From contig JADHTX010000002.1 of the NCBI GenBank assembly GCA_016784875.1, positions 1 through 37,504 on the forward strand: a DNA stretch of 37,504 nucleotides, given 5' to 3'. Shown here one piece after another: positions 1 to 9,444 of this stretch. This DNA is from Methylobacter sp. GTDB taxonomy: Bacteria; Pseudomonadota; Gammaproteobacteria; Methylococcales; Methylomonadaceae. The number at the start of each line of letters is the position of its first letter. Positions within the stretch are counted from its first letter, which is position 1. Under the pieces are notes generated by a model, which saw only the letters and a list, made by a program, of their open reading frames with translations, did not search any database and was not told where the DNA came from. A program made the position numbers and the translations under genes.

Positions 1-44
1 AGATTGCCAATCGGGATGTTGGAGGATTTGCTGAGTCCAATTCT

Positions 45-731
45 ATGGTGTTTCTTTCATCAACTTGGCTTTTGATTGAGGAGTCAAACGCGCTGCTCGC
101 GGATGTGGGCGTTTACACGTTACAAGATTACCGAGGCGCATTGTTCCGTATGGAAAAATTTTTGAACGGTCTCAAAGCGGAAGTCATTTTTCAGCGCTAT
201 GCCAATGAGCCTGATGAAGTAGAGTACATTCGATTGACGGATGCGGCCCGTCGCAATATTCGTTTTTCATATGACTTTCTTGGGGTTAAGTTAACATCAA
301 TTGCTATCATTGAAGCGCTTGCACTGATAACAGGCGGGGACTGCCCTGTTTCAATGTTTCTTGGCGATATCCGGAGTCCGTACGGAGCCCCGGATCGCGT
401 CGAAGATTTTTTGCCCGTTGTTAACACGGTCGCGGACATTAATACTGAGCTGTTGCAGGTTTTAGAGGAGGGGCGAGCGCAAAAGTCCTGCAAAGATCTG
501 ACTGAATCGCCATTGACGGCTTTTATGTACCGTTTTTTGGGGCATGAGGGTACTCAATATGCTTTGCAGCAATCTAAACGAATGTTTGCTGGCGAGTTGC
601 AAGCTTTTGATTTCATAAAAGAACTCAATTTTGATATGATCAGTGCGATTATCGTAGCATGTGCTCAAATAGCAATATCAAGACGTGACGCCTTGATAAA
701 CCTTCAAGGTACGCTTGGTCAACAGCCATAA
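45..731 (+). CDS. hypothetical protein; the frame is open to the window edge, so it may be 5'-truncated
   Basis: 228-aa ORF; no in-frame stop between position 3 and the ATG at 45; no family recognised. Confidence 0.55.
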   Translation: MVFLSSTWLLIEESNALLADVGVYTLQDYRGALFRMEKFLNGLKAEVIFQRYANEPDEVEYIRLTDAARRNIRFSYDFLGVKLTSIAIIEALALITGGDCPVSMFLGDIRSPYGAPDRVEDFLPVVNTVADINTELLQVLEEGRAQKSCKDLTESPLTAFMYRFLGHEGTQYALQQSKRMFAGELQAFDFIKELNFDMISAIIVACAQIAISRRDALINLQGTLGQQP

Positions 732-771
732 GCCAAGGTTCACAAATGACTGAAAACTTAATGAATAGATA

Positions 772-1443
772 TTATTTAAAAATTGAATTCATAAACGCTG
801 AAATGTGGTCGATTTCTTCAATGCAAAGGCTATGCTCCATAATATAATCATGCCATTCGATGTTGTAGTTCATCGATTTTAGCGTGTCGAAAGCGGATTT
901 TCCTGATTCAACTGCGACGACGGGGTCGATAATGCCGTGGGCCATAAATATCGGTACCGCCTTATTGGCGGCTGAATGTTCGGTTTTTAATTGTTCAATT
1001 GTCGGTAAATAAGTCGACAGTGCAACGATTCCGGCCAATTGATGAGGGTACTTTAAACCGGTATGAAGCGCAATTACGCCTCCTTGAGAAAACCCGGCCA
1101 GTAAAATATTTGTAGACGGGATTCCCTTGTCAATCTCCTGTTGGATTATTGGTTCAATGAGTTCGGCCGATTGATAGATGCCGTCAACATCGACTTTGCG
1201 TTCCAGCGACATCTCCAAAATATCGTACCAGGAGCGCATCGACATTCCGCCGTTAATTGTGACCGGTTGGATCGGGGCATTGGGAAAGATGAAATGAATG
1301 TTGGCTTTTACGGTTAGCAGCAGTTCGGGAACCAGACCTTCAAAATCATGGCCATCTGCGCCTAATCCATGTAACCATATGACCGAATATTTGTGCTCGG
1401 CTTCTGGCTGTATTTCGATGGTGCTAAGTTGTGTAGGATTCAT
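772..1443 (-). CDS. carboxylesterase/phospholipase (alpha/beta hydrolase, EstB type)
   Basis: Motifs YSVIWLHGLGADGHDF, GFSQGG, and APIQPVTINGGMSMRSWYDI; likely start at MNPTQL rather than the longest-ORF start. Confidence 0.85.
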   Translation of the reverse strand: MNPTQLSTIEIQPEAEHKYSVIWLHGLGADGHDFEGLVPELLLTVKANIHFIFPNAPIQPVTINGGMSMRSWYDILEMSLERKVDVDGIYQSAELIEPIIQQEIDKGIPSTNILLAGFSQGGVIALHTGLKYPHQLAGIVALSTYLPTIEQLKTEHSAANKAVPIFMAHGIIDPVVAVESGKSAFDTLKSMNYNIEWHDYIMEHSLCIEEIDHISAFMNSIFK

Positions 1444-1462
1444 AAATTTTCCAAGATAGTAG

Positions 1463-1876
1463 TCAATGCCAAGGATTGCCGTCAAATTTAGGTAGGTCAG
1501 GGTTCATAGTGTCCCATGGCTGAGCATCGGTTATCCAAATATCTTTTTGCGGCTGGAAAATGCTGGGATCATCAAGCGTTGCGGCGGCGACCGGCCTAAT
1601 GTCGGTAAAGGCGCTGTTCCTGCCAAATAGGGATGTTCCGCATTTCGGGCAAAACCCACGATATACTGTATTGCCGCTAACCGCAACGGTAGCATATTCT
1701 TTATAGTCGCCGGTTATGGTAAGGGCCGCGGCAGGAACAAACATGCCGGCAAAATAGGGCGCTCCAATAGCTTTTTGACAGGTTCGACAATGGCAGTTGA
1801 AACCGCCGATAGGTTTAGCCGATATTTCATATCTGACCGCACCGCAAAGGCAGCCTCCGGTAATGGGAAGTTTCAT
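1463..1876 (-). CDS. GFA family (glutathione-dependent formaldehyde-activating-like) zinc protein
   Basis: GGCLCGAVRYE, FNCHCRTCQKAIGAPY, FCPKCGTSLF cysteine motifs; start taken at MKLPITGG. Confidence 0.85.
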   Translation of the reverse strand: MKLPITGGCLCGAVRYEISAKPIGGFNCHCRTCQKAIGAPYFAGMFVPAAALTITGDYKEYATVAVSGNTVYRGFCPKCGTSLFGRNSAFTDIRPVAAATLDDPSIFQPQKDIWITDAQPWDTMNPDLPKFDGNPWH

Positions 1877-1978
1877 GTTTTTCTCCTTAGACTGTATGGA
1901 CACATATTTGCCGACAAATCTTAGTACAATAGAGCTGAACAATCTAAATTTTAGTTAACAACACAGGGTCACTAAGTC

Positions 1979-2299
1979 ATGTGGGATGATCTTATTTTAA
2001 TAGCTTTATTGCTGAGTGCATACCTGTACTGGTTTAACGGGCAGCAGGCAAAAGAGGTCGCACTTAACGCAGTCAGGGGGCATTGTTCGAAATTGTGCGT
2101 CCAAATGCTTGATGAGTATGTTGCGTTAAACAGCATACGGTTGATCAGAGATCGGGATGGAAATATGCGCGTGCGACGGGCATTTTTGTTTGAATTTTCT
2201 TCAACCGGAAATGAGCGCTATAACGGGGCTTGTATTATGCTCGGGCGGCGAGTCGAAACCATTCATATGGAACCGTACCGAATTGAAGATGAATTTTAA
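1979..2299 (+). CDS. DUF3301-like small membrane-anchored protein
   Basis: 106-aa ORF with N-terminal hydrophobic segment; C-terminal sequence resembles DUF3301 proteins. Confidence 0.65.
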   Translation: MWDDLILIALLLSAYLYWFNGQQAKEVALNAVRGHCSKLCVQMLDEYVALNSIRLIRDRDGNMRVRRAFLFEFSSTGNERYNGACIMLGRRVETIHMEPYRIEDEF

Positions 2300-2322
2300 A
2301 AAATAGTTTTGTGGAGGGGCAA

Positions 2323-2610
2323 ATGAGTCAGTGTCTAGAATGTGGTCATCAGCGTAACGCAGGTGATATCAAGTGCCCGAAATGCGGTCGATTTTACTCG
2401 AAAATTGCCGAGATTATTGCCGAACAGGAAGCGCAAGAGGAAATGCAAACATTTCGAGGCCGATGTAAAAGAATCGTAAACTCGGGTGATATTAAGTCCG
2501 GATTGCTGGACGAGCTGAAGCAGATGTGGGCGGGACTGACTAAAAAAGGCATGTTTGCCCTTTTTGTGATTTTCGTGTTCGTGTTTGCGTTGGTTGCTTC
2601 TGTTTTGTAA
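2323..2610 (+). CDS. zinc-ribbon protein with C-terminal transmembrane helix
   Basis: CLECGHQRNAGDIKCPKCGRFY zinc ribbon and C-terminal hydrophobic helix; start at MSQCLEC. Confidence 0.65.
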   Translation: MSQCLECGHQRNAGDIKCPKCGRFYSKIAEIIAEQEAQEEMQTFRGRCKRIVNSGDIKSGLLDELKQMWAGLTKKGMFALFVIFVFVFALVASVL

Positions 2611-2622
2611 TACTTGTGCGCC

Positions 2623-2657
2623 CGTTAAGCTGTTAGTTCACCACAAACAGCTTAACG
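2623..2657 (+). terminator. candidate hairpin terminator after the zinc-ribbon gene
   Basis: Perfect 12-bp inverted repeat cgttaagctgtt / aacagcttaacg separated by 11 nt, just downstream of the stop at 2610. Confidence 0.5.
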
Positions 2658-2692
2658 TATGGCGCTGGGTCTATAGCTAGCCGCGAAGGGGG

Positions 2693-3016
2693 CTATCTTT
2701 CCAATAGATCGAGTTTGCCTTCTTTTCCGTTCCATTCATCGGCATCGGGTAAGGCCGGTTTTACATCCGTAATAATAGGCCATTGCTTGGCCAGTTCGGC
2801 ATTTAATGCGATGAATTCTTCTTGTCCTTCAGGCAATTCATCTTCTGCAAAAATTGCGTTGGCAGGGCATTCGGGTTCGCACAAGGTGCAGTCAATGCAC
2901 TCATCAGGATCGATAACCAGAAAGTTAGGGCCTTCATGAAAGCAATCGACAGGGCAAACATCTACACAATCAGTAAATTTGCATTTAATACAGTTTTCAG
3001 TGACGACAAAAGCCAT
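2693..3016 (-). CDS. fdxA: 7Fe/8Fe ferredoxin FdxA
   Basis: [56 protein letters not shown]. Confidence 0.93.
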   Translation of the reverse strand: MAFVVTENCIKCKFTDCVDVCPVDCFHEGPNFLVIDPDECIDCTLCEPECPANAIFAEDELPEGQEEFIALNAELAKQWPIITDVKPALPDADEWNGKEGKLDLLER

Positions 3017-3182
3017 AATTAGTACCAAGAAAGTTGATTTTTAATTTAAGGCGGTATTCTAGCAGAAAGCATTAGATGAATGAATGCCGAGTTTGCTAAA
3101 CGCATCATTTATCCTAGAAAAAGGAGTTTAGCTGCGGAATGTTGGATATGGCTCATGATATTTCAGAATATGAATGAAATAT

Positions 3183-3659
3183 TTAATTTTCTCTCCAATC
3201 TGAATAAGGGTGGAGAGCAAGGTTGTTGTTGTAATAACGCAAATCATCGGTAACTTCCTTTCCTAGCCAAGGCGGCTTTGAAAAAGACTGCCCTGTTTCG
3301 TCCAATTCAATTTCAGCGACTATCAAGCCCTGATTGTCGCCTTCAAACTCGTCTATTTCCCAAAGATGATTATCATTAGTGACAAAGTGACGGGTTTTTT
3401 CGATTAACGGTTTTCGGCAAAGATTCATTAATATTTCTTCTGCATCCGCCATCGGAATTTCATATTCATATTCATGTCGGTGAGTGCCGATAGTCGCAGT
3501 TTTTATGTTCAACCAGGCGTGGTTGTCGCTGATGCGGACTCTGATTGAGCTGGTTGGCTGAGAGCTTAAATAGCCTTGCCGATATTTTACCGAGCGGCTA
3601 ATGTGTTTGCGCCAGTCCTCATTGGCGAGCAAAAATTTATGTTCTATTTCTATAGCCAT
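3183..3659 (-). CDS. CYTH domain protein (inorganic triphosphatase / class IV adenylate cyclase-like)
   Basis: MAIEIEHKFLL start, RQGYLSS, RVRISDNHAWLNIK, EIDEFEGDNQGLIVAEIEL. Confidence 0.88.
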   Translation of the reverse strand: MAIEIEHKFLLANEDWRKHISRSVKYRQGYLSSQPTSSIRVRISDNHAWLNIKTATIGTHRHEYEYEIPMADAEEILMNLCRKPLIEKTRHFVTNDNHLWEIDEFEGDNQGLIVAEIELDETGQSFSKPPWLGKEVTDDLRYYNNNLALHPYSDWREN

Positions 3660-3798
3660 GTTTGATTTTTTATATAGGGCGGGGTTGTGTACAGCGTAAT
3701 CGATGCAACAACTTAAACTTAAGGTAAAAAACAAGTATTCGTAGACCTGCTTTAGGAGCTAAGAAAATATAATTTTCTCTAACTGAAGTATAACTTTG

Positions 3799-4044
3799 TT
3801 AATGAAAAAAACTATCGTTCTCGTCAACCGATCCTTGCGTTACTCTAATTTCTGAATCCATGCAGTTGTCATTGTCCAACGACAATGGCTCTCCGGGAAT
3901 GCGCTTTTCTTCCATTGCCCATTCTCCCAAATCTATCAATTTACAACGCTCGGAGCAGAATGGTTTGGAGACTTGTTCAGGAGTCCAGGGTACGGAGCAT
4001 CCGCAGTTAGGGCATTTTACAATAAGTGTTTTATTGGGTGCTGT
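3799..4044 (-). CDS. yacG: DNA gyrase inhibitor YacG
   Basis: [12 protein letters not shown]...[25 protein letters not shown]; located next to zapD-coaE. Confidence 0.9.
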   Translation of the reverse strand, partial: TAPNKTLIVKCPNCGCSVPWTPEQVSKPFCSERCKLIDLGEWAMEEKRIPGEPLSLDNDNCMDSEIRVTQGSVDENDSFFH

Positions 4045-4046
4045 CA

Positions 4047-4817
4047 TTAGAAGAGGCAGCAAGTTAGTGAAAAAGGAATGTCGTCAGGACTTTGTGCCGG
4101 GCGTTTGTTGTCGGAAGAAGGCACCATAAATCGGATGGTGCAACGGTGTTTTCCGCCGCTGATTTCTGCAAAGCAGTGAATGGATTTATCCAAGCTGACT
4201 TTCAGTAGTTGGTGGGGTTGGTTGGTATCTAGCGAAAATTGAAAAAAACCGGCTTCAGCTATCTCTTGAGTAGGTGAGCTGCAATTACGTATGAAATTAA
4301 GAATTAAATCAATTGCGATACGAATATCATTAAATGGACTGCTCCAGTGTTGCAGGTCTTTTAACCGATTAGCTTCATCTTGCTCAAGCCAGTAATGAAA
4401 TTCGGGTAAGTCGAAAGAACACGTTCCGCCAGGGATGGAACTGCGTTGAGCGATACTTTGAAATAGGTCGCTTTCCATGACTTGGGTGCCGATTTTTCCG
4501 TTAGTGGCATAGAGTTTTTTGCTGGTTTGATTTAACTTGCTAAGCAGTTCTTCCAGTTTGTGGGTGTCGACGCTTTGGTTATTGGCGATTTTGTTGAGGA
4601 CATTGGCATGCCGATCGAGTTCTTTCAGTATTTCCGATTTCAGGTCGTTGCGTCTGAAAATGGTCATGATATCAAGCAGCACACTAATCGCGGCGCGTTT
4701 ATCATCAACCGTCTCACCTGTTAAGAAATGGCTGAATTGTAGGAAAAGTTGTTCTAGCCTTATAAAAACTCGGATTCGTTCATTGAGTGGGAATTCATAG
4801 GTAATAGTGGTATTCAC
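4047..4817 (-). CDS. zapD: cell division protein ZapD
   Basis: [20 protein letters not shown]-terminus and yacG-zapD-coaE gene order. Confidence 0.92.
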   Translation of the reverse strand: MNTTITYEFPLNERIRVFIRLEQLFLQFSHFLTGETVDDKRAAISVLLDIMTIFRRNDLKSEILKELDRHANVLNKIANNQSVDTHKLEELLSKLNQTSKKLYATNGKIGTQVMESDLFQSIAQRSSIPGGTCSFDLPEFHYWLEQDEANRLKDLQHWSSPFNDIRIAIDLILNFIRNCSSPTQEIAEAGFFQFSLDTNQPHQLLKVSLDKSIHCFAEISGGKHRCTIRFMVPSSDNKRPAQSPDDIPFSLTCCLF

Positions 4818-4824
4818 AGATCAG

Positions 4825-5427
4825 TTAATCCCGGTTAGCGCTTATTGAAAGGTATAAATTGTGCAGTTTTTTTACCTGTTCTGCAAGTCTATAATCAGTA
4901 TTTGAGTTATCTATGAGGTCGTCGGCTTTTGCTTTTCTAAATGCGCGGGATACCTGATTGTCTATTATGGATTGTATTCTTGCTAGGGTCAGCTTGTCTC
5001 TAATCTTAACGCGTTCAATCTGTGTTTCAACCGGACAGTCGATAACCAGTACCCGGTCGACAAAGTGAGTCATTCCGGTTTCAAGCAATAATGGAATGCT
5101 GATGATGCAATACGGAGCGGTTAGTAGAGCAAGTTCCGATTGCAGGGTTTGATAGACTAAGGGATGAAGTATTGATTCAAGTTTTTGTTTTTCTCTGATA
5201 TTGGTAAAAATCAGGTCCCTGAGTCTGCTTCTATCTAACGAGCCATCCGGTGCGAGGATGGCTGCACCAAATGCCTGTTGTATCTCCACCAGTGCCGGTT
5301 GCCCCTTTTCGACAAGTCGGTGGGCTATTTCATCGGCATCAAGCACCGGAATATTTAATTCAGAAAAAATTCCGGCAACCGTCGATTTTCCACAGCCTAT
5401 GCCGCCGGTTAGTCCGACTTTTAACAC
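4825..5427 (-). CDS. coaE: dephospho-CoA kinase
   Basis: VGLTGGIGCGKSTVAGIFSELNIPVLDADEIAH. Confidence 0.95.
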   Translation of the reverse strand: MLKVGLTGGIGCGKSTVAGIFSELNIPVLDADEIAHRLVEKGQPALVEIQQAFGAAILAPDGSLDRSRLRDLIFTNIREKQKLESILHPLVYQTLQSELALLTAPYCIISIPLLLETGMTHFVDRVLVIDCPVETQIERVKIRDKLTLARIQSIIDNQVSRAFRKAKADDLIDNSNTDYRLAEQVKKLHNLYLSISANRD

Positions 5428-5431
5428 GGGT

Positions 5432-6310
5432 TTACAAGCCTGCTGTGGTCAAATACAGTTGATTGAGGTCGTTTCCCCATAATAGCGCAATCCATCCTGC
5501 GGCTGCTAAATAAGGCCCAAAAGGTATAGGTACATTATGGTCGTGTTTGACAAAAATAATCATGCCGAGGCCGATGACCGCACCAACCAGTGATGATAAT
5601 AAAATAATAATCGGCAAGACTTGCCAGCCCAGCCAAGCACCGAATAAAGCCAGCAATTTAAAATCGCCATAGCCCATGCCTTCTTTGCCTGTAGCCAGTT
5701 TAAATAGATGAAATATTGTCCAAAGGGCTATATAGCCGGCAACAGCGCCGATGATGCTGGCGTGAGTATCGGTATATACATTGAACAGGCTTAGGCACAT
5801 TCCCAACCAAAGCATGGGTAGGGTGATGGAGTCCGGTAGTAACTGGTGGTCAATATCGATAAAGATTAAGGCAATTAACGACCAAGTCAGCAGCAGAGCG
5901 AAAGCAGCTTGAGATGTATAGCCAAAATGCCAAGCTACTATGATGGATGTTATCGCCGTAAAAGCTTCTATGATCGGGTAGCGCATCGAAATGTGACCGC
6001 TGCATTTTGCGCACTTTCCTTTTAAAAAAAGATAGCTGACGACCGGAATGTTCTGATAAGGCTTAATAGGCGTGTTGCATTTAGGGCAGCGGGATAAAGG
6101 GAAAATCAAGTTGAAAGGTTCTTCTTCGATCTGTGGCGTTTCAGGATTAAGTTGCAGATATTCCGTGCATTCCTTGCGCCATCCTTGTTGCATCATAATG
6201 GGTAATCGATAGATGACAACATTAAGAAAGCTGCCGACTAGCAAACCGATAATACCGGCTAAAAGTGAAAATAAAGGGGTTATCGTTAAAAGCGTATTAA
6301 GCTGTTGCAT
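5432..6310 (-). CDS. pilD: type IV prepilin peptidase / N-methyltransferase
   Basis: GSFLNVVIYRLP, CPKCNTPI...CAKCSGHIS, GMGYGDFKLLALFGAWLGW. Confidence 0.94.
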   Translation of the reverse strand: MQQLNTLLTITPLFSLLAGIIGLLVGSFLNVVIYRLPIMMQQGWRKECTEYLQLNPETPQIEEEPFNLIFPLSRCPKCNTPIKPYQNIPVVSYLFLKGKCAKCSGHISMRYPIIEAFTAITSIIVAWHFGYTSQAAFALLLTWSLIALIFIDIDHQLLPDSITLPMLWLGMCLSLFNVYTDTHASIIGAVAGYIALWTIFHLFKLATGKEGMGYGDFKLLALFGAWLGWQVLPIIILLSSLVGAVIGLGMIIFVKHDHNVPIPFGPYLAAAGWIALLWGNDLNQLYLTTAGL

Positions 6311-6409
6311 CGTTATTTTTTGGGGAAGTGAGCGAAGTACTTAAGGCAAAAGACTATAGCTTGGTTGTATTGGAATCCGTGATTTTTGCCTTTTACCTGA
6401 TTTTTTCTT

Positions 6410-7627
6410 TCAAATAGCGGCACCCATTTTAAATATCGGTAAATACATTGCGACAATCAGGCCTCCGACTAAAATACCCAAAATAACCATAATGAAAGGT
6501 TCCATTAAACTGCTCAAATTATCAACAAGATTATCGACCTCTTCATCGAAAAAATCGGCAACTTTTAGCAGCATAGAATCCATTGAACCTGATTCCTCGC
6601 CTATAGCCACCATTTGTATCACCATGTTCGGCCAAAGATTGGCTTGCTGCATGGCAAATTGAAGTCTTTGTCCGGTTGCTACTTCCTCACGCATTTTTAA
6701 AACAGCTTCGGTGTAGATAATATTGCCGCAGGCACCGGCAACTGATTCCAATGCCTCTACCAAGGGTACCCCGGCAGCCGACATGGTTGCCAAGGTTCTG
6801 GCAAAACGCGCAACGGCCGATTTGTTTAAAATGATGCCGACTACCGGCAATTTTAGTAGGGTTTTGTCCATGAAGTGGTTAAATGCTTTGGAGCGTTTTT
6901 TAAAATAGCCGAATGTGTAAACTGTGCCGACAACAACGCCCACAACAACATACCACCAAGACTGCATCCATTCGGACATGTGGACAACCATTTGCGTGAA
7001 AGCAGGCAGTTCTGCGCCAAAACTTTTGAACATATTGTCAAATACCGGTACCACGAAAATCAGCAGGATGGTGGTGACGACAAAGGCGACGACGATAACT
7101 GCGATCGGATAGGTCAACGCCTTTTTGATTTTCTTCTTCATCGACTCGGTTTTTTCTTTGTAAGTGGCGATTTTATCCAGCAGGGTTTCTAATACACCCG
7201 CCTGTTCGCCCGCCGCAACCAAGTTACAAAATAATTCATCAAAATACAGCGATTTCTTGTTGAGTGCTTCGGCCAAGGTGTCTCCGCCCTCAATATCGTT
7301 TTTTATGCTCATCAGCATGGTCTCCATGCTGGCATTGTCGTGGCCTTTGCCGACAATATCGAATGACTGAACCAACGGCACCCCGGCTTTAAGCATGGTG
7401 GCTAATTGTCTGGCGAAAATGGCTATGTCGCCCGGTGTGATAGCTTGGACTTTTTCACTGAACAACGGCTTGGGTTTTTTCTTGAATTTAGTGACGCGAT
7501 ACCCTTGTCGCCGCAGTTCGGTTTTCGCAATGATTTCGCTTTTTGCGGAAATGATTCCACCGGCTTTCTGTCTTTTTTTGTCGGTTCCAGCCCAGACGAA
7601 ATCAATTTGTTCAGTTTGCTCTGCCAT
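6410..7627 (-). CDS. pilC: type IV pilus inner-membrane platform protein
   Basis: GaFA/PilC repeats: IFARQLATMLKAGVPLVQSFDIV and FARTLATMSAAGVPLVEALESVAGACGN. Confidence 0.94.
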   Translation of the reverse strand: MAEQTEQIDFVWAGTDKKRQKAGGIISAKSEIIAKTELRRQGYRVTKFKKKPKPLFSEKVQAITPGDIAIFARQLATMLKAGVPLVQSFDIVGKGHDNASMETMLMSIKNDIEGGDTLAEALNKKSLYFDELFCNLVAAGEQAGVLETLLDKIATYKEKTESMKKKIKKALTYPIAVIVVAFVVTTILLIFVVPVFDNMFKSFGAELPAFTQMVVHMSEWMQSWWYVVVGVVVGTVYTFGYFKKRSKAFNHFMDKTLLKLPVVGIILNKSAVARFARTLATMSAAGVPLVEALESVAGACGNIIYTEAVLKMREEVATGQRLQFAMQQANLWPNMVIQMVAIGEESGSMDSMLLKVADFFDEEVDNLVDNLSSLMEPFIMVILGILVGGLIVAMYLPIFKMGAAI

Positions 7628-7629
7628 GT

Positions 7630-9342
7630 TTATTCCTTGGTGATCCGGTCGATTTCTTCCAGGCTGGTCATGCCCATGCGTACTTTATTGAGTCCTGATC
7701 GACGCAAATCGTTAAATCCTTCAGCCAGGGCGCATTCTGCCAGCTGATCGGTATTGCCGCCGTTTAAAATAAGGCTGCGCATTTTGTCGGTGAGGGTCAG
7801 GACTTGATAAACGCCAACTCGACCTTTATAGCCATTGGTGCAATGATCGCAGCCTACTGCACTGAATATCTTAAGGTCGGATAATTCTTCTTGTTTAAAG
7901 CCTGCATCAAGGAGAATATTATCGGGAAGTTTAGCCGGGGTTTTACAGTGTTCGCAGAGTCGTCGGCCCAAGCGTTGCGCCATAATCAAATTAACTGCAG
8001 AAATGATGTTGAAGGCCGGTATGCCCATTTGCAGCAGTCGATTTAAGGTTTGCGGCGCGTCATTGGTATGCAATGTTGATAGTACCAAATGGCCGGTTTG
8101 CGCGGCTTTAACAGCGATTTCGGCAGTTTCCAAGTCACGAATTTCACCGACCATGATAATGTCAGGATCCTGCCGCAAAAAAGCGCGTAAAGCACTGGCA
8201 AAGGTTAAGCCTGCTTTAGGATTCATATTGACCTGGTTGATGCCTTCTACAGTGATTTCAACCGGGTCTTCGGCGGTGGAAATATTGCGTTCCACGGTAT
8301 TAAGGATATTTAAACCGGTATAGAGTGTAACTGTTTTACCGCTACCTGTTGGCCCGGTTACCAGGACTAAACCGTAGGGTTTATTGATGGCCTCAAGAAA
8401 AATTCGTTGTTGTTCCGGTTCAAATCCCAGTTTTTCGATACCCAGTTGGGCGCTGGTAGGATCCAAAATACGCATAACGACTTTTTCGCCGAACAGGGTA
8501 GGACAGGTATTTACCCGGAAATCAATGGCCCGATTTTTGGATAAGGTCATTTTGATACGGCCATCTTGTGGAACCCGGCGTTCGGCAATATCCATTTTAG
8601 ACATAACTTTGATGCGGGACACGAGTCTGCCGGCGATACTGGCAGGTGGCGTAGCCACCTGACGGAGTATGCCGTCTGACCGATAGCGAATGCGAAAAAC
8701 TTTTTCGTAGGGCTCCATATGTATGTCGGAAACCCCTTGTTTTATGGAGTCCAGCAGAATTTTATTGACGTAACGAACAATGGGCGCGTCATCAATATCC
8801 GAGGTAACCTCGGCTTTGGTGGTATCTTCTTCGCCTCCGGTGATGTCCAGATTATCCAGATCCTCATCAAGCATATCCGTCATTGAAGTGTCGGCCGCTT
8901 CTAAGGCCGCGTCAATGGTTTTGCTAAGCTTGTCTTCTTCAACCAGAATGGCTTCAGGGTTAAGGCGGCTGTGGAACTTTATGTCATCCAGCGCGTGAAA
9001 ATCGGTTGGATCGGAGATGGCGACAAATAGTGTTTTGCCGCGGGTAAAAAGGGGTAACGCATGACATTTTCGGACGAGCTTTTCACCGACCAGGTTGATT
9101 GGGAGTTTACGGAAGTCGATTGCATCAAGGTCAAAAAAAGGCACTCCAAATTCAGTGGAGGCTTGAGCTGCGATCACCTTGCTGTCAATAAGTTTGTTGC
9201 TGACGAGATAGCGGATTAACGAGACTTGTTTCTGTTGCGCTTCCTGTCTATGGATTTGTGCATCATTCTCAGTTAGCAAGCCTTTTTCAATTAAGCACCG
9301 GATCAGGCCACTAAATTGTAAATCTGTTGATGCGGTATTCAT
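7630..9342 (-). CDS. pilB: type IV pilus assembly ATPase
   Basis: GLVLVTGPTGSGKTVTLYTGL Walker A, DPDIIMVGEIRDLETAEIAVKAAQTGHLVLSTLHTN, CEHCK..CDHCTNGYKGRVGVYQVL. Confidence 0.95.
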   Translation of the reverse strand: MNTASTDLQFSGLIRCLIEKGLLTENDAQIHRQEAQQKQVSLIRYLVSNKLIDSKVIAAQASTEFGVPFFDLDAIDFRKLPINLVGEKLVRKCHALPLFTRGKTLFVAISDPTDFHALDDIKFHSRLNPEAILVEEDKLSKTIDAALEAADTSMTDMLDEDLDNLDITGGEEDTTKAEVTSDIDDAPIVRYVNKILLDSIKQGVSDIHMEPYEKVFRIRYRSDGILRQVATPPASIAGRLVSRIKVMSKMDIAERRVPQDGRIKMTLSKNRAIDFRVNTCPTLFGEKVVMRILDPTSAQLGIEKLGFEPEQQRIFLEAINKPYGLVLVTGPTGSGKTVTLYTGLNILNTVERNISTAEDPVEITVEGINQVNMNPKAGLTFASALRAFLRQDPDIIMVGEIRDLETAEIAVKAAQTGHLVLSTLHTNDAPQTLNRLLQMGIPAFNIISAVNLIMAQRLGRRLCEHCKTPAKLPDNILLDAGFKQEELSDLKIFSAVGCDHCTNGYKGRVGVYQVLTLTDKMRSLILNGGNTDQLAECALAEGFNDLRRSGLNKVRMGMTSLEEIDRITKE

Positions 9343-9400
9343 AGGATGATTGCTTAGTCAGTTGTTTTAGCAAATATAGATGAAAAATGGGCAAGCTACA

Positions 9401-9437
9401 AGCTACGAGGCTAAAGCTCAACTTTAGCCTCGTAGCT
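9401..9437 (-). terminator. hairpin terminator downstream of valS
   Basis: Perfect 16-bp inverted repeat agctacgaggctaaag-ctcaa-ctttagcctcgtagct; minus strand continues to ...cccatttttcatc. Confidence 0.65.
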
Positions 9438-9444
9438 GCTGCAC